The notes: a model not told the origin generated them from the letters alone. Counted from the stretch's first letter, positions 9,465-20,237 are shown. The stretch: 57,840 bases of DNA from Bacillus sp. (in: firmicutes) (GCA_031177865.1 JAPSKD010000006.1:1-57840); one strand, 5' to 3'. Numbers and translations are program-made.

Positions 9465-10448
9465 ATGGCAGTAATTTCTTATATAGACGCGGTCACAATG
9501 GCCATTCGGGAAGAAATGGAACGTGATCCAAAGGTTTTTGTACTTGGTGAAGACGTAGGGGTAAAAGGCGGAGTTTTTAAAGCTACTCAGGGATTATACG
9601 AACAATTTGGTGAAGAGCGTGTAATTGATACACCGCTTGCTGAATCTGCGATTGCGGGGGTGGGAATCGGTGCAGCGATGTATGGAATGAGACCAATTGC
9701 TGAAATGCAATTTGCTGATTTTATTATGCCTGCTGTAAATCAAATTATCTCAGAAGCGGCAAAAATTCGCTATCGTTCAAATAACGATTGGAGCTGTCCA
9801 ATGGTTATTCGTGCTCCATATGGCGGCGGCGTACATGGTGCCCTTTATCATTCGCAATCAGTTGAGGCGGTTTTTGCGAATACACCAGGATTGAAAATTG
9901 TAATGCCATCAACACCTTATGATGTGAAGGGGTTATTAAAAGCAGCTATTCGTGATAATGATCCAGTACTATTCTTCGAGCATAAGCGGGCATACCGGTT
10001 AATTAAAGGAGAAGTCCCAGCCGATGATTACACATTGCCAATTGGAAAAGCAGATGTGAAGCGTGAAGGTGAAGACATTACGGTTATTACTTATGGGCTT
10101 TGTGTTCATTTTGCCCTCCAGGCAGCTGAAAAATTAGCCAAGGATGGTATTTCTGCACATATTCTTGACCTAAGAACTGTATACCCGTTAGATAAAGAAG
10201 CAATCATTGAAGCAGCCTCTAAGACTGGTAAAGTGTTACTTGTTACCGAGGATAATAAAGAAGGCAGTATTATTAGTGAAGTATCTGCCATCATTGCTGA
10301 AAATTGCTTATTTGAGTTAGATGCGCCAATTATGCGTCTGGCAGGACCAGATGTCCCAGCAATGCCATATGCACCAACAATGGAGAAGTTCTTTATGGTC
10401 AATCCAGACAAAGTTGAAAAAGCAATGCGTGAGCTAGCTGAATATTAA
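9465..10448 (+). CDS. bkdAB: Branched-chain 2-oxoacid dehydrogenase E1 beta
   Basis: E1 beta subunit of the BKD complex, 327 residues, transketolase central and C-terminal domains. Characteristic segments are VFVLGEDVGVKGGVFKAT, IDTPLAESAIAGVGIGAA and YGLCVHFALQAAEKL. It forms the alpha2beta2 E1 with BkdAA. The gene is immediately followed by a 150-bp dispersed repeat that separates it from bkdB. Confidence 0.95.
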   Translation: MAVISYIDAVTMAIREEMERDPKVFVLGEDVGVKGGVFKATQGLYEQFGEERVIDTPLAESAIAGVGIGAAMYGMRPIAEMQFADFIMPAVNQIISEAAKIRYRSNNDWSCPMVIRAPYGGGVHGALYHSQSVEAVFANTPGLKIVMPSTPYDVKGLLKAAIRDNDPVLFFEHKRAYRLIKGEVPADDYTLPIGKADVKREGEDITVITYGLCVHFALQAAEKLAKDGISAHILDLRTVYPLDKEAIIEAASKTGKVLLVTEDNKEGSIISEVSAIIAENCLFELDAPIMRLAGPDVPAMPYAPTMEKFFMVNPDKVEKAMRELAEY

Positions 10449-10450
10449 AT

Positions 10451-10600
10451 GAAAAGCGGAGGCGACTTGGGCAGCCCCGACAAGCGTAAGACGAGCCCGC
10501 ATGAAGATTGCTTTTTATCCTTCTTGACGGATTGGCTTATGACGAGGAAAAAGTGATTTATCTTTTTCCCTCGAGGGGCTAGGCGCCGCAATTAGACAGT
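10451..10600 (+). repeat. Dispersed modular repeat inside the bkd operon
   Basis: The bkdAB-bkdB gap is filled by a repeat of the same family as those at about 36.5 and 57.6 kb. Shared modules are the GCGGAGGCG-type left end, CCTTCTTGACGGATTG, a foldback GAGGAAAAAGTGAT...CTTTTTCCCTC, and the right end GGGGCTAGGCGCCG...TAGACAG. It has no coding capacity and several hairpins. Confidence 0.8.
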
Positions 10601-10613
10601 AGGAGGTAAAATC

Positions 10614-11927
10614 TTGGTTATTGAACAAATTAAAATGCCTCAGTTAGGGGAAAGTGTAACCGAAGGAACAATCTCTAAGTGGCTGGTTTCTGTTGGAGAT
10701 AAAGTAAACAAATACGATCCATTAGCTGAAGTAATGACCGATAAAGTAAACGCAGAAGTTCCTTCTTCTTTCACAGGTACAATTAAAGAACTAGTTGCAG
10801 AAGATGGTGACACACTCGCGGTCGGAGAAATCATTTGTACCATTGAAATCGAGGGCAGCAATGCTGAAGAAGTAAGCGTAAGTGAGCAAAAAGAGGATGT
10901 GTCTGAAACAGTTGCAGTTACCCAACAAACTGAGCAAGGTCACAAAGCCCGTTATTCACCTGCTGTTCTAAAGATTTCTCAAGAACATGGAATTGATTTA
11001 ACACAGGTGACAGGCACGGGTGCAGGCGGCCGCATTACACGAAAAGATTTATTGAAATTAATTGAATCTGGTAATATCCCAACTACAGGAGCAAAAATAG
11101 AAGTACCTAAGAAGGAAGAGGAGGCTCAACCTGCTGCAGCACAAGAAACCGTACCATCTGTTTCAACTCAGGCAGCTGTAGCTCCGAAGCAACCTGTTCC
11201 TGCTCCGAGTATCCCTGTTGCAGCAGGTGATATCGAAATACCTGTAACAGGAATCCGTAAAGCAATTGCAGCAAATATGCTTCGCAGTAAGCATGAAGCA
11301 CCTCATGCCTGGACCATGATAGAAGTGGACGCAACCAATCTTGTAGAATACCGCAATTCCTTGAAGGACGAATTTAAGCAAAAAGAAGGCTTCAATTTAA
11401 CTTTCTTTGCTTTTTTCGTAAAAGCTGTCGCACAAGCCTTAAAAGAGTTCCCACAGATCAATTCCATGTGGGCTGGGGATAAGATTATTCAAAAGAAAGA
11501 CATAAATATCTCTATTGCAGTTGCAACTGATGATGCATTGTATGTACCTGTCATCAAGCATGCCGATGAGAAAACAATAAAGGGAATTGCCCGCGAAATA
11601 TCTGAACTAGCTGTTAAAGTAAGGACCAATAAACTTCGCTCAGAAGATATGCAGGGTGGAACGTTTACCGTCAACAATACTGGTTCATTTGGTTCGGTAC
11701 AATCAATGGGAATCATCAACTACCCGCAGGCAGCAATCCTTCAGGTAGAATCAATTGTCAAACGCCCTGTCGTGATGAACAATGGAATGATTGCCGTTCG
11801 CGATATGGTGAATCTATGTATGTCACTCGACCACAGAGTATTAGATGGACTAGTTTGCGGTCGATTCCTGCAAAGGGTTAAGGAAATCCTAGAGAATACT
11901 TCGAAATCAACAACTTCAATTTATTAA
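10614..11927 (+). CDS. bkdB: Branched-chain 2-oxoacid dehydrogenase E2 (lipoamide acyltransferase)
   Basis: Core E2 subunit of BKD, 437 residues. Order: one lipoyl domain (1-77, lipoylated K44 in MTDKVNAEV), a linker, a peripheral-subunit-binding domain (about 113-150, YSPAVLKISQEHGIDLTQVTG), an Ala/Pro-rich linker, and the C-terminal acyltransferase domain with SLDHRVLDG. It starts with TTG behind AGGAGG, nine bases upstream. The 165-bp gap from bkdAB holds a dispersed repeat, so expression relative to E1 may differ from the standard operon. A terminator follows. Confidence 0.95.
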   Translation: MVIEQIKMPQLGESVTEGTISKWLVSVGDKVNKYDPLAEVMTDKVNAEVPSSFTGTIKELVAEDGDTLAVGEIICTIEIEGSNAEEVSVSEQKEDVSETVAVTQQTEQGHKARYSPAVLKISQEHGIDLTQVTGTGAGGRITRKDLLKLIESGNIPTTGAKIEVPKKEEEAQPAAAQETVPSVSTQAAVAPKQPVPAPSIPVAAGDIEIPVTGIRKAIAANMLRSKHEAPHAWTMIEVDATNLVEYRNSLKDEFKQKEGFNLTFFAFFVKAVAQALKEFPQINSMWAGDKIIQKKDINISIAVATDDALYVPVIKHADEKTIKGIAREISELAVKVRTNKLRSEDMQGGTFTVNNTGSFGSVQSMGIINYPQAAILQVESIVKRPVVMNNGMIAVRDMVNLCMSLDHRVLDGLVCGRFLQRVKEILENTSKSTTSIY

Positions 11928-11933
11928 TAAAAT

Positions 11934-11963
11934 AACCGCTGCCGGAATGGTCGGCGGTTTTTT
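11934..11963 (+). terminator. Terminator of the bkd operon
   Basis: GC-rich hairpin (AACCGCTGCC against GGCGGTT) followed by six T, seven bases after the bkdB stop. Confidence 0.85.
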
Positions 11964-12043
11964 CATTGCTTGAAATGAAATAGTGTCCTAAAATAAATAG
12001 TAATAAGAATTTAAAGAATATTATGTATTTGAGGGGGGAGTTT

Positions 12044-13936
12044 ATGAGTTTAGACAACCTGCGGAATCAATCTTTTCTTATAAAGACGAAAGAGGACTGG
12101 AAAGCAAAAGCCGAGGAATCTTTAAATGGTAAAAGTATTGAGACGTTAAAAAGTAGTACATACGAAAATATAATTTTGAAACCGCTTTATTCTCGGCAGG
12201 ATGCTCAGAACGCACCGGACTATCCAGGAGGTTCAGATTTTCGCAGAGGCATTGATCCATTAGGATATGTAACAAATGATTGGAAGATAGCACAGCGAAT
12301 TTCATATCATTCGGTTGACGAATTAAAGGAAAAGCTCCATTGGAGCGTTGAAAAAGGACAAACCGCGCTCTCATTTGAAGTTTCAGAGGCTCTTTTTGAA
12401 TCAAAAGAAACGATATATGACATAGTGGGAGATTTACCTTCTAGATTCCCGTTTGCAATTAATGGGAGAGGCTTGCAATCAGCGTTGTTAGCATCATTAA
12501 CAGAACGTGAGACAAGCGCTAATCAAGTTAGTGGCTATGTTGGCAGCGACCCATTCTCTTTGTTTGCGGAGGAAGGATTCATCGTAGAAGAATTTTTCAA
12601 GGGTTGGATGGATGATATAAAGCTTGCAAATGAAAAACTACCAAAGTTACGGACAGTATTAATAAATAGCTCAACCTACCATCAAGGCGGTGCCAATGCC
12701 GTTCAAGAGCTGGGAATTGCAGCCGCAACCGGTACATTCTATCTTCAGAGTCTATTAGATAGAGGTATGAAGTTAGAGGATGTTCTTAGAAAAATGATTT
12801 TTCAATTCTCAATTGGCAGCAATTTCTTTATGGAGCTAGCCAAGATGCGTGCAGCACGTATTCTATGGAATAGAATTACTCAAGTTTCTGGGGCTGATCC
12901 TAAGGACCGGGGAATGCATATTGCTGCAGAAACGTCTTCGTTCACAAAAACAGTTTATGACCCACATGTTAACCTTCTTCGTGCTGGAAATGAGGGATTC
13001 GCAGCAGTAGTTGGAGGAGTCCAATATCTTCACATAACTCCATTTGATGATATAACAGGCAGTTCTCAACTTTCAGAACGAATTGCGAGAAACACGCAAA
13101 ACATTCTAAAAGAAGAAGCATATTTAAAAAAAGTGGTCGACCCTGCCGGCGGGTCCTGGTACGTAGAAGCGCTGACAAAAGAGCTAGCAGAAAAAGCATG
13201 GCAGTATTTTCAGCAGATTGAAGCAAAAGGCGGTTTGTTGGAAGTATTAAAATCGGGCTGGTTACAAGACGAAATAGAATCTGTCCAGACCAAACGGGAA
13301 CAAAATGTTTTTACGAGAAAACAAAGTATTGTTGGAACTAACGTGTATGCTAATCTTGCTGAAGTGGCTGGTTCCGCTACAGTAAAAACATTTCATAACC
13401 CTATTAGTGTTGATTGTACTAATAAAATTAACATTAGAAAAATTAACAACGTGAGATTATCAGAACCATTTGAAAAACTGCGTAAAATGAGTGAAGAGAT
13501 TGTAAGTAAATCTGGTTCTAAACCAGAAATCGCCATGATTTGTCTAGGCGAGTTAAAATACTATAAACCTAGGTTAGATTTCATGAGAGGATTCGCTGCT
13601 GCTGGGGGAATTGAAGCGGTCGATAGTGGTGCTATTGCTATTACCTCTCTAGAATCTGCCAAACAATTTGTTTTAAGGCAAAACACAAAATATTTTTGCT
13701 TGTGTGGAAGCAATGACCAATATGAATCATTGGGACACGAAATTCTATCGACACTAAATAAAGAATTTCCGGATCGGACTTTTTACTTAGCGGGTTTGCC
13801 AGAAAAAGACTTGCAAACAAAATGGGCAAATGAAGGGATAAAGCAGTTTATCCATATAAAAAGTAACTGTTATGAAATACTTTCAACCATTCTTGCAGAA
13901 ATGGAGGTAGCACTAGATGAGCGCACAAAAGCCTGA
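12044..13936 (+). CDS. mutA: Methylmalonyl-CoA mutase small subunit
   Basis: The 630-residue beta (small) subunit of adenosylcobalamin-dependent methylmalonyl-CoA mutase. The N-terminal TIM barrel carries [25 protein letters not shown] and [18 protein letters not shown]. The C-terminal domain keeps the flavodoxin-like fold ([12 protein letters not shown]) but has no D-x-H-x-x-G cobalamin motif, as expected for the non-catalytic subunit. ATG at 12044 with GGGGGGA just upstream is preferred over the in-frame ATG at 12023. The end overlaps the large-subunit gene by 20 bases, indicating coupled translation. Confidence 0.93.
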   Translation: MSLDNLRNQSFLIKTKEDWKAKAEESLNGKSIETLKSSTYENIILKPLYSRQDAQNAPDYPGGSDFRRGIDPLGYVTNDWKIAQRISYHSVDELKEKLHWSVEKGQTALSFEVSEALFESKETIYDIVGDLPSRFPFAINGRGLQSALLASLTERETSANQVSGYVGSDPFSLFAEEGFIVEEFFKGWMDDIKLANEKLPKLRTVLINSSTYHQGGANAVQELGIAAATGTFYLQSLLDRGMKLEDVLRKMIFQFSIGSNFFMELAKMRAARILWNRITQVSGADPKDRGMHIAAETSSFTKTVYDPHVNLLRAGNEGFAAVVGGVQYLHITPFDDITGSSQLSERIARNTQNILKEEAYLKKVVDPAGGSWYVEALTKELAEKAWQYFQQIEAKGGLLEVLKSGWLQDEIESVQTKREQNVFTRKQSIVGTNVYANLAEVAGSATVKTFHNPISVDCTNKINIRKINNVRLSEPFEKLRKMSEEIVSKSGSKPEIAMICLGELKYYKPRLDFMRGFAAAGGIEAVDSGAIAITSLESAKQFVLRQNTKYFCLCGSNDQYESLGHEILSTLNKEFPDRTFYLAGLPEKDLQTKWANEGIKQFIHIKSNCYEILSTILAEMEVALDERTKA

Positions 13937-16115
13937 TTTCCAAAATATTTCCTTGTTTGATGAACAAGACTTCATAACGAAAGAACAATGGCAGGAACAG
14001 GTTAATAAAGAGATAGATACCTCCATGGATGATTTATTGTTTGGAACGAATGAACAAATTCAACTAAAACCACTCTATACATCTGATGACCGTGTAGGGA
14101 TTCAGCATTTAGATGACCTGCCAGGTATTCCTCCATTTACTCGTGGACCCTATCCGACGATGTATGTGAATCGTCCATGGACGGTAAGACAATATGCAGG
14201 GTTTTCGACGGCTGAGGAGAGCAATGCATTCTATCGCCGTAATCTAGCGATGGGTCAAAAGGGCTTGTCCGTGGCATTTGATTTAGCGACACATCGCGGC
14301 TATGATTCTGACCATCCGCGCGTTGTTGGGGATGTAGGCAAGGCAGGGGTTGCTATTGATTCGATTCTTGATATGAAGACCCTTTTTGACGGGATTCCCT
14401 TGGATCAAATGTCCGTATCCATGACCATGAATGGTGCCGTTTTACCGATTCTTGCTTTTTTCATCGTTACAGCTGAGGAACAGGGAGTTACACAGGATAA
14501 GCTGTCCGGAACGATTCAAAATGATATTTTAAAAGAGTATATGGTCCGAAACACGTATATTTATCCACCTGAGATGTCAATGAAAATTATCGCAGATATT
14601 TTTGAGTATACCTCCAAATATATGCCGAAATTTAATAGTATCAGTATTTCTGGCTATCATATGCAGGAGGCTGGGGCGCCTGCTGACCTGGAATTAGCTT
14701 ATACCCTTGCTGATGGATTGGAGTATGTAAGGACTGGGCTGAAGGCAGGAATTGACATTGATAAATTTGCGCCAAGATTGTCCTTTTTCTGGGCAATAGG
14801 GATGAATTATTTTATGGAAGTTGCTAAAATGCGGGCTGCTCGTTTAATCTGGGCAAAAATGATGAAATCATTTCAGCCGAAAAATGAGAAATCAATGGCA
14901 CTGAGAACTCATTCCCAAACATCAGGGTGGAGTTTGACCGAGCAAGACCCATTTAATAATGTCATTCGTACCTTACTTGAAGCACATGCTGCGGCAATGG
15001 GACATACGCAATCCCTCCATACCAATGCTCTGGACGAAGCCATTGCCCTGCCAACTGATTTCTCAGCTAGAATTGCCCGTAATACGCAATTATTTTTACA
15101 AGAAGAAACGGGTATCACCAATGTAATTGATCCTTGGGCTGGATCATATTATGTTGAAAAGCTAACACAAGAATTGGTAGAAAGAGCTTGGACACATATT
15201 GAGGAAATTGAAAATCTAGGCGGTATGGCCAAAGCGATTGAGACAGGTCTTCCAAAAATGAGAATTGAAGAGGCTGCTGCCAGGAGACAAGCGCAAATCG
15301 ATTCAGGAAAAGAAACAATTATCGGTGTAAATCGATACCGCCTTGAAAAGGAAGAAGCCATTGATATATTGGATATTGATAATACAGCAGTTCGATTAAA
15401 ACAAATTGAGAAATTAACTAGCTTAAAAACGGGTCGTGATGATGCAAAGGTGGCAGCAGCTTTGGCAGCTTTGACAAAGGGTGCTGAAACGGGCGAAGGT
15501 AATTTGTTAGAGCTTGCAGTTCAAGCTGCAAGAGTTCGTGCCACCCTAGGTGAAATTTCCGATGCGATTGAGAAGGTTTCCAGCAGACATAAAGCTGTGA
15601 TTCGCTCCATTAGCGGGGTCTATAGTAAGGCATTTTCAAATGAAGAGGAAATTAGCGAAGTGAAAAAGATGACTGATGAATTCCTCGAGAATGAAGGCAG
15701 ACGACCAAGAATTCTAATTGCAAAAATGGGTCAGGACGGACATGACCGTGGTGCCAAGGTCATTGCCACCGCCTTCGCTGATCTAGGGTTTGATGTTGAT
15801 ATCGGTCCATTATTCCAGACCCCGGAAGAAACGGCCTTGCAGGCAGTAGAAAACGATGTTCATGTTATCGGAATGAGCTCATTGGCCGCAGGTCACAAGA
15901 CCTTATTGCCACAACTTGCGCTTGAGTTAAAAAAACTCGGTCGTGAAGACATTTTAATCGTCATTGGCGGCGTTATCCCAGCACAGGACTATCAATTTTT
16001 ATATGACAATGGAGCATCTGCTATTTTCGGGCCAGGAACGATTATCCCAGTAGCTGCCCAAAAGGTGATTAAGGAAATTTATAAGCAGCTTGGCTATGAG
16101 GAAGTGGAAAAATAG
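13917..16115 (+). CDS. mutB: Methylmalonyl-CoA mutase large (catalytic) subunit
   Basis: Isomerises (R)-methylmalonyl-CoA to succinyl-CoA. 732 residues. The substrate barrel has [18 protein letters not shown] and [15 protein letters not shown]. The C-terminal B12 domain has the base-off ligand motif D607-x-H609-x-x-G612 ([11 protein letters not shown]), then [15 protein letters not shown] and GGVIPAQDY. It forms a heterodimer with the upstream small subunit. The meaB gene starts directly after its stop codon. The symbol scpA is used in some species. Confidence 0.96.
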   Translation: MSAQKPDFQNISLFDEQDFITKEQWQEQVNKEIDTSMDDLLFGTNEQIQLKPLYTSDDRVGIQHLDDLPGIPPFTRGPYPTMYVNRPWTVRQYAGFSTAEESNAFYRRNLAMGQKGLSVAFDLATHRGYDSDHPRVVGDVGKAGVAIDSILDMKTLFDGIPLDQMSVSMTMNGAVLPILAFFIVTAEEQGVTQDKLSGTIQNDILKEYMVRNTYIYPPEMSMKIIADIFEYTSKYMPKFNSISISGYHMQEAGAPADLELAYTLADGLEYVRTGLKAGIDIDKFAPRLSFFWAIGMNYFMEVAKMRAARLIWAKMMKSFQPKNEKSMALRTHSQTSGWSLTEQDPFNNVIRTLLEAHAAAMGHTQSLHTNALDEAIALPTDFSARIARNTQLFLQEETGITNVIDPWAGSYYVEKLTQELVERAWTHIEEIENLGGMAKAIETGLPKMRIEEAAARRQAQIDSGKETIIGVNRYRLEKEEAIDILDIDNTAVRLKQIEKLTSLKTGRDDAKVAAALAALTKGAETGEGNLLELAVQAARVRATLGEISDAIEKVSSRHKAVIRSISGVYSKAFSNEEEISEVKKMTDEFLENEGRRPRILIAKMGQDGHDRGAKVIATAFADLGFDVDIGPLFQTPEETALQAVENDVHVIGMSSLAAGHKTLLPQLALELKKLGREDILIVIGGVIPAQDYQFLYDNGASAIFGPGTIIPVAAQKVIKEIYKQLGYEEVEK

Positions 16116-17240
16116 ATGTCTGAGGATCTGAAACCGGAGTGGAGCGACCCGAATGAACCGGATAAATTCTCGAAGCTAATTAAACGGGGAAAGGAGCTGG
16201 AAGGTCAGCCAGTCACCATTGAAAGAAACACCGTCTTTCAGAAACGCAAGTCTATGGAACCAACGATTGAAGCATTAGTTGATGGGGTTCTCTCGGGAAA
16301 TAGAGGCCAGCTCGCTCGCGCCATCACACTAGTTGAAAGTAATGCTGAACAACATTTTCATAAGGCACAGGAGCTTCTCCAAAAGCTCCTGGCCCACAGT
16401 GGTAAAGCGATCAGAATTGGGATAACGGGTGTGCCTGGTGCTGGAAAAAGTACATTTATCGAAGCGTTTGGCACCTACCTTTGTGATCTAGGTTTACGAG
16501 TGGCAGTACTAGCAATCGATCCGAGTTCGAGTCTCTCGGGTGGTAGTATTCTTGGAGATAAAACGAGGATGGAGCAATTGTCGAGAAATCCAAGGGCTTT
16601 TATCCGACCATCACCAACGGCTGGAAAGCTGGGTGGAGTACATCGAAAAACTAGAGAAGCGATGTTAATTTGCGAAGCTGCTGGCTTTGATGTGATTTTA
16701 ATCGAAACTGTCGGAGTGGGCCAAAGCGAAGTGATTATTAGAGACATGGTCGACTTCTTCATGCTTCTCGTCCTAACTGGTGCGGGTGATGAATTACAGG
16801 GTATGAAGAAAGGAATCATGGAGCTAGCCGACGCCGTCCTTGTTCATAAAGCAGATGGATCTAATAAAGAAAAAGCGGAGCAGACAAGAAAAGAGTATAG
16901 CCGTATCCTTCATTTCCTTCTGCCAGCTACAAAGGGTTGGGCGTCCAAGGCTTATACCTGCTCCTCTATAACAGGGGAGGGTATTAAAGAGGTTTGGGAT
17001 GTTATTAAGGATTTTGAGGAGAAAGGAAAATCATCTGGAGTGTTTGCTGAGAGACGAAAAGGACAGCAGCGTAATTGGATATATTCTCTCATAACCGATC
17101 AGCTGCACTATAGCTTCTTTCACCATCCGGAAGTTAAACTCAAATTACCTCAATTAGAAAATGAAGTAATGGCTGGAGAAAAAACTGCTGCAACGGCCGT
17201 GGATATACTCTTCCATACATTTCTATCAGGTGAAAAGTAG
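16116..17240 (+). CDS. meaB: Methylmalonyl-CoA mutase-associated GTPase (MeaB/ArgK family)
   Basis: G3E-family P-loop GTPase that protects and reloads methylmalonyl-CoA mutase with adenosylcobalamin. 374 residues. Walker A is GVPGAGKST at 105-113, then AIDPSSSLSGGSILGDKTRM, the switch segment ETVGVGQSE, and base recognition in the VHKADG stretch. Old names (ArgK, LAO/AO transport kinase) are misleading. It abuts mutB with no gap and is surely cotranscribed. Confidence 0.95.
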   Translation: MSEDLKPEWSDPNEPDKFSKLIKRGKELEGQPVTIERNTVFQKRKSMEPTIEALVDGVLSGNRGQLARAITLVESNAEQHFHKAQELLQKLLAHSGKAIRIGITGVPGAGKSTFIEAFGTYLCDLGLRVAVLAIDPSSSLSGGSILGDKTRMEQLSRNPRAFIRPSPTAGKLGGVHRKTREAMLICEAAGFDVILIETVGVGQSEVIIRDMVDFFMLLVLTGAGDELQGMKKGIMELADAVLVHKADGSNKEKAEQTRKEYSRILHFLLPATKGWASKAYTCSSITGEGIKEVWDVIKDFEEKGKSSGVFAERRKGQQRNWIYSLITDQLHYSFFHHPEVKLKLPQLENEVMAGEKTAATAVDILFHTFLSGEK

Positions 17241-17244
17241 TGAC

Positions 17245-17260
17245 TGTCAATTTATTGACA
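17245..17260 (+). terminator. Short inverted repeat after meaB, possible weak terminator
   Basis: TGTCAAT at 17245-17251 and ATTGACA at 17254-17260 form a perfect stem with a 2-base gap, five bases after the meaB stop, followed by ATCTTTCTTCTT. The stem is AT-rich and the loop very tight, so this could equally be an operator-like palindrome. Confidence 0.35.
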
Positions 17261-17354
17261 ATCTTTCTTCTTGAAAAAGTTCCTATTTATTTGAAAGAAA
17301 CACATTTTTACTGTTATCATGTAGTTATATCGACTTAAATTAGGAGTGAAAAGT

Positions 17355-17792
17355 ATGAGCATGGATTTCAATTTTTTCATGAATGATGTTGTAACTCAAG
17401 CACGTAATGAGATTACAGCAGCTGGCTATAAAGAATTAAAAACACCTGAAGAGGTTGAACAAGCGCTTGAACAAAAAGGAACAACCTTAGTGATGATTAA
17501 CTCTGTATGTGGTTGTGCGGGCGGCATTGCACGTCCAGCAGCGGCTCATGCCCTTCATTATGATAAACGTCCTGATCATCTTGTTACAGTTTTTGCAGGA
17601 CAGGACAAAGAAGCAACAGAAAAAGCACGCAGCTATTTCACAGGTTATCCACCATCCTCACCATCTTTTGCCTTATTAAAAGACGGAAAGATCGTTTCAA
17701 TGGTAGAAAGACACCAAATTGAAGGCTACGATCCAGCAACAGTTGTAGCTAGACTGCAAAAAGAATTCGAAGAAAACTGCGAAGAACTTTAA
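17355..17792 (+). CDS. brxB: Bacilliredoxin, BrxA/BrxB (YqiW) family
   Basis: Small thioredoxin-fold protein that removes bacillithiol from S-bacillithiolated proteins. The active-site motif is C52-G-C54 in NSVCGCAGG, diagnostic of the BrxA/BrxB (DUF1094) family, with [12 protein letters not shown] and PPSSPS further on. 145 residues from ATG at 17355, which has AGGAG eight bases upstream; the in-frame GTG at 17346 overlaps that RBS and is rejected. The locus matches B. subtilis yqiW, so BrxB is likelier than BrxA. Confidence 0.9.
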   Translation: MSMDFNFFMNDVVTQARNEITAAGYKELKTPEEVEQALEQKGTTLVMINSVCGCAGGIARPAAAHALHYDKRPDHLVTVFAGQDKEATEKARSYFTGYPPSSPSFALLKDGKIVSMVERHQIEGYDPATVVARLQKEFEENCEEL

Positions 17793-17803
17793 AAAGTAGC
17801 TGG

Positions 17804-17843
17804 AAAGGGCTGATTTCCTTGATAGGAGGTTAGCCTTTTTTTT
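17804..17843 (+). terminator. Terminator of brxB
   Basis: AAAGGGCT at 17804-17811 pairs with AGCCTTT at 17832-17838, followed by a run of eight T. Confidence 0.75.
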
Positions 17844-17880
17844 ATATTAAAAAAGTAATTATAAATTTTAATAAATATAC

Positions 17881-17949
17881 TTGCATAATTATTCTACCTC
17901 GTGTTAAAATTCATTACGTTGCATAAATATTAAATTTTAACTCTATAAT
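17881..17949 (+). promoter_or_regulatory. artPQR promoter with two ARG-box-like sites
   Basis: TTGCATAATTATTCT at 17881-17895 and TTGCATAAATATTAA at 17919-17933 resemble the arginine-repressor (AhrC/ArgR) half-site pair TGAAT-N-ATTATTCA. The second overlaps a possible -35 (TTGCAT) with a -10 TATAAT at 17944-17949, spacer 19. Regulation by AhrC is inferred. Confidence 0.5.
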
Positions 17950-18011
17950 GTTAGTAAAAGTTGTTTTGATTTTTAAATTTCAATTTTCAGAAAAATATAG
18001 GAGGAAAACAT

Positions 18012-18788
18012 ATGAAAAAGGTAATTGGTTTATTCTTAACAATGATTTTAGCTGTGGGTGTACTTGCAGCATGTGGTGAAACGAAAGATGCTAATGAAGG
18101 TGATAAAAAGACACTAGTGATGGCAACTTCAGCCGATTATGCGCCGTTTGAATATATTGAATCAGATAAAAGTGACGAAATTATTGGCTTTGATGTTGAT
18201 TTAGCTAATGCGATTGCTGGAAAACTTGGCTATGAAGTTGAAATAAAAGATATGGATTTTGGTGGTTTGATTCAGTCACTTAAATCTGGACAAGCAGACT
18301 TTGTATTAGCGGGAATGACTCCAACGGAAAAAAGAAAGAAAAATGTAGATTTCAGTGATATCTACTATACAGCACAACACATGGTTATCTCTAAAAAAGA
18401 AAGTGGAATTGTAACAGTAGAAGATTTAAAAGGTAAAACAGTTGGCGTTCAGTTAGGTTCTATTCAAGAAGGTAAAGCAGAAGAAATTAATAAAAATGTA
18501 GCTATTAAAGTAGAAAATCGTAACCGTATCCCAGAGCTTATTCAAGAACTGAAAGCCGGCCGTTTTGACGCTATCATTATCGAAGACACAGTGGCGAAAG
18601 GATATCTTGATAAGGAAGCGGATTTAACTAGCTTCACAATCAGCGATGACCCAGAAGAAGCAGGATCAGCGATTGCATTTCCAAAGGATAGCGATTTAAC
18701 AGAGAAGTTTAACCAAGAGCTTCAAAAAATGAAAGAAAACGGTGAGCTACAAGAATTGATTGTTAAGTGGTTTGGTGGGGAAAACTAA
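18012..18788 (+). CDS. artP: Arginine-type amino acid ABC transporter, binding lipoprotein
   Basis: A 258-residue extracellular solute-binding lipoprotein of family 3 (SBP_bac_3). The signal peptide ends in the lipobox L18-A-A-C21. The mature part has TSADYAPFEY, GFDVDLANAIAGKLGY, DFGGLIQSLKSGQADFVLAGMTPT and a second-lobe motif EDLKGKTVGVQLGS typical of polar amino acid binding proteins. Position and partners match B. subtilis yqiXYZ (artPQR). Substrate (arginine) is inferred from synteny and ARG-box-like sites upstream. Confidence 0.88.
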   Translation: MKKVIGLFLTMILAVGVLAACGETKDANEGDKKTLVMATSADYAPFEYIESDKSDEIIGFDVDLANAIAGKLGYEVEIKDMDFGGLIQSLKSGQADFVLAGMTPTEKRKKNVDFSDIYYTAQHMVISKKESGIVTVEDLKGKTVGVQLGSIQEGKAEEINKNVAIKVENRNRIPELIQELKAGRFDAIIIEDTVAKGYLDKEADLTSFTISDDPEEAGSAIAFPKDSDLTEKFNQELQKMKENGELQELIVKWFGGEN

Positions 18789-18798
18789 TTCTACAACC

Positions 18799-18828
18799 AA
18801 GACGTTCAGAAAGTCTTCTGAACGTCTT
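18799..18828 (+). terminator. Intercistronic hairpin between artP and artQ
   Basis: Perfect 12-bp stem (18799-18810 with 18817-18828, 6-base loop), followed by only a weak T stretch. It probably acts as a partial terminator or 3' stabiliser giving more binding protein than permease. Confidence 0.7.
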
Positions 18829-18862
18829 ACTCATTTTATTATTTAGAGAGGACGGCAGATGA

Positions 18863-19522
18863 ATGAACTTAGATTTCACGCAATTCATTCCTTCTTTGCC
18901 ATACATTTTAGAGGGAATATTTGTTACACTTAAAATTGTCATTCTGGCAGGGATATTAGGCTTTATTTTAGGAATTATCCTATCTTTGTTTAAAATTAGC
19001 AAATTCAAATTTCTTGGTTGGTTTGCGGACGTCTATACCTCGATTTTTCGTGGTACTCCATTAGTTTTACAGTTGATGTTAATCTATTATGGCTCGCCAC
19101 AGTTGATTGGGTATCAAATTGAACCATACACAGCTGCGATATTATCCTTTGCTCTTAATTCTGGTGCTTACATATCTGAAATTATCAGAGCAGGGATTCA
19201 GGCGATTGATAAAGGGCAGCAGGAAGCCGCAATGGCTCTAGGTGTGCCTTACACCAAAATGATGTGGGATATCATCCTGCCGCAAGCCCTTAAAAATATC
19301 CTTCCAGCATTAATGAATGAATTTATTACATTAACCAAAGAATCTGCGATTGTTACTACAATCGGAGTAATGGATATTATGCGTCGTTCTTATCAGGTTG
19401 GGGCAGAAAATTATTCATTCTTCGAACCATTATTGATTGCTGGTCTAATCTATTACTTAATGGTCGTGACTTTGACCTTCCTAGGAAAAGCGGTTGAAAG
19501 GAGAATGAGACGCAGTGATTAA
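18863..19522 (+). CDS. artQ: Arginine-type amino acid ABC transporter, permease
   Basis: A 219-residue His/Glu/Gln/Arg/opine-type permease (HisMQ family) with about five membrane segments. Signature parts are the N-terminal [40 protein letters not shown], the EAA-loop [29 protein letters not shown], and [15 protein letters not shown]. It assembles with ArtR. The final bases overlap artR by 8 bp. Confidence 0.93.
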   Translation: MNLDFTQFIPSLPYILEGIFVTLKIVILAGILGFILGIILSLFKISKFKFLGWFADVYTSIFRGTPLVLQLMLIYYGSPQLIGYQIEPYTAAILSFALNSGAYISEIIRAGIQAIDKGQQEAAMALGVPYTKMMWDIILPQALKNILPALMNEFITLTKESAIVTTIGVMDIMRRSYQVGAENYSFFEPLLIAGLIYYLMVVTLTFLGKAVERRMRRSD

Positions 19523-20237
19523 GGTAGAAAATTTGCATAAAAACTACGGTAAGCTTGAAGTTTTAAAGGGCATCACCACGACAATTAAAGCTGGAGAAGT
19601 GGTTGCGATTATTGGACCTTCGGGTTCAGGAAAGTCAACCTTCCTGCGCTGTATGAACCTTCTTGAAAACCCAACAAGCGGAAGAATTCTAGTAGGGGAC
19701 CAAGATGTTACTGATAAAAAGACTAATATCATGAAGGTGCGGCAGAATGTTGGTATGGTTTTTCAACATTTTCATTTATTCCCGCATAAAACTGTCTTGG
19801 AGAACCTTACCTATGCACCAATAAAAGTTAAAGGATTATCAAAAGCAGAAGCAGAAAAGATTGCTTTTGACTTGTTAGATAGAGTTGGATTAGCGGAAAA
19901 AGCAAAAGAATACCCGACGAGATTATCTGGCGGACAAAAGCAGCGGGTTGCGATTGCAAGAGCATTGGCAATGGAGCCTGAGGTTATGCTTTTTGATGAA
20001 CCAACCTCTGCTCTTGACCCAGAAATGGTAAAGGAAGTATTAGAGGTTATGAAATCCCTCGCGCATACTGGGATGACAATGGCTATTGTGACACACGAAA
20101 TGGGCTTTGCCCGTGAGGTAGCTGACCGGGTACTTTTCCTTGATGGAGGAGTGCTGGTAGAAGACGCAAAGCCGCAAGAATTTTTCACAAATCCCAAGAG
20201 CAAGCGTGCACAAGATTTCTTGCAAAAAATGCTATAA
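19515..20237 (+). CDS. artR: Arginine-type amino acid ABC transporter, ATPase
   Basis: A 240-residue ABC ATPase of the GlnQ/HisP type that powers uptake. Walker [11 protein letters not shown]-loop [14 protein letters not shown], signature [15 protein letters not shown], Walker [15 protein letters not shown] and the H-loop VTHEMGF are all intact. It starts with GTG, with AAGGAG twelve bases upstream, inside the end of artQ. A clear terminator follows. Confidence 0.95.
   Translation: MIKVENLHKNYGKLEVLKGITTTIKAGEVVAIIGPSGSGKSTFLRCMNLLENPTSGRILVGDQDVTDKKTNIMKVRQNVGMVFQHFHLFPHKTVLENLTYAPIKVKGLSKAEAEKIAFDLLDRVGLAEKAKEYPTRLSGGQKQRVAIARALAMEPEVMLFDEPTSALDPEMVKEVLEVMKSLAHTGMTMAIVTHEMGFAREVADRVLFLDGGVLVEDAKPQEFFTNPKSKRAQDFLQKML

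Noticed and set aside
11107-11381. Minus-strand frames within bkdB
   Set aside because: They are shadows of the Ala/Pro-rich linker and catalytic domain and lack start signals.
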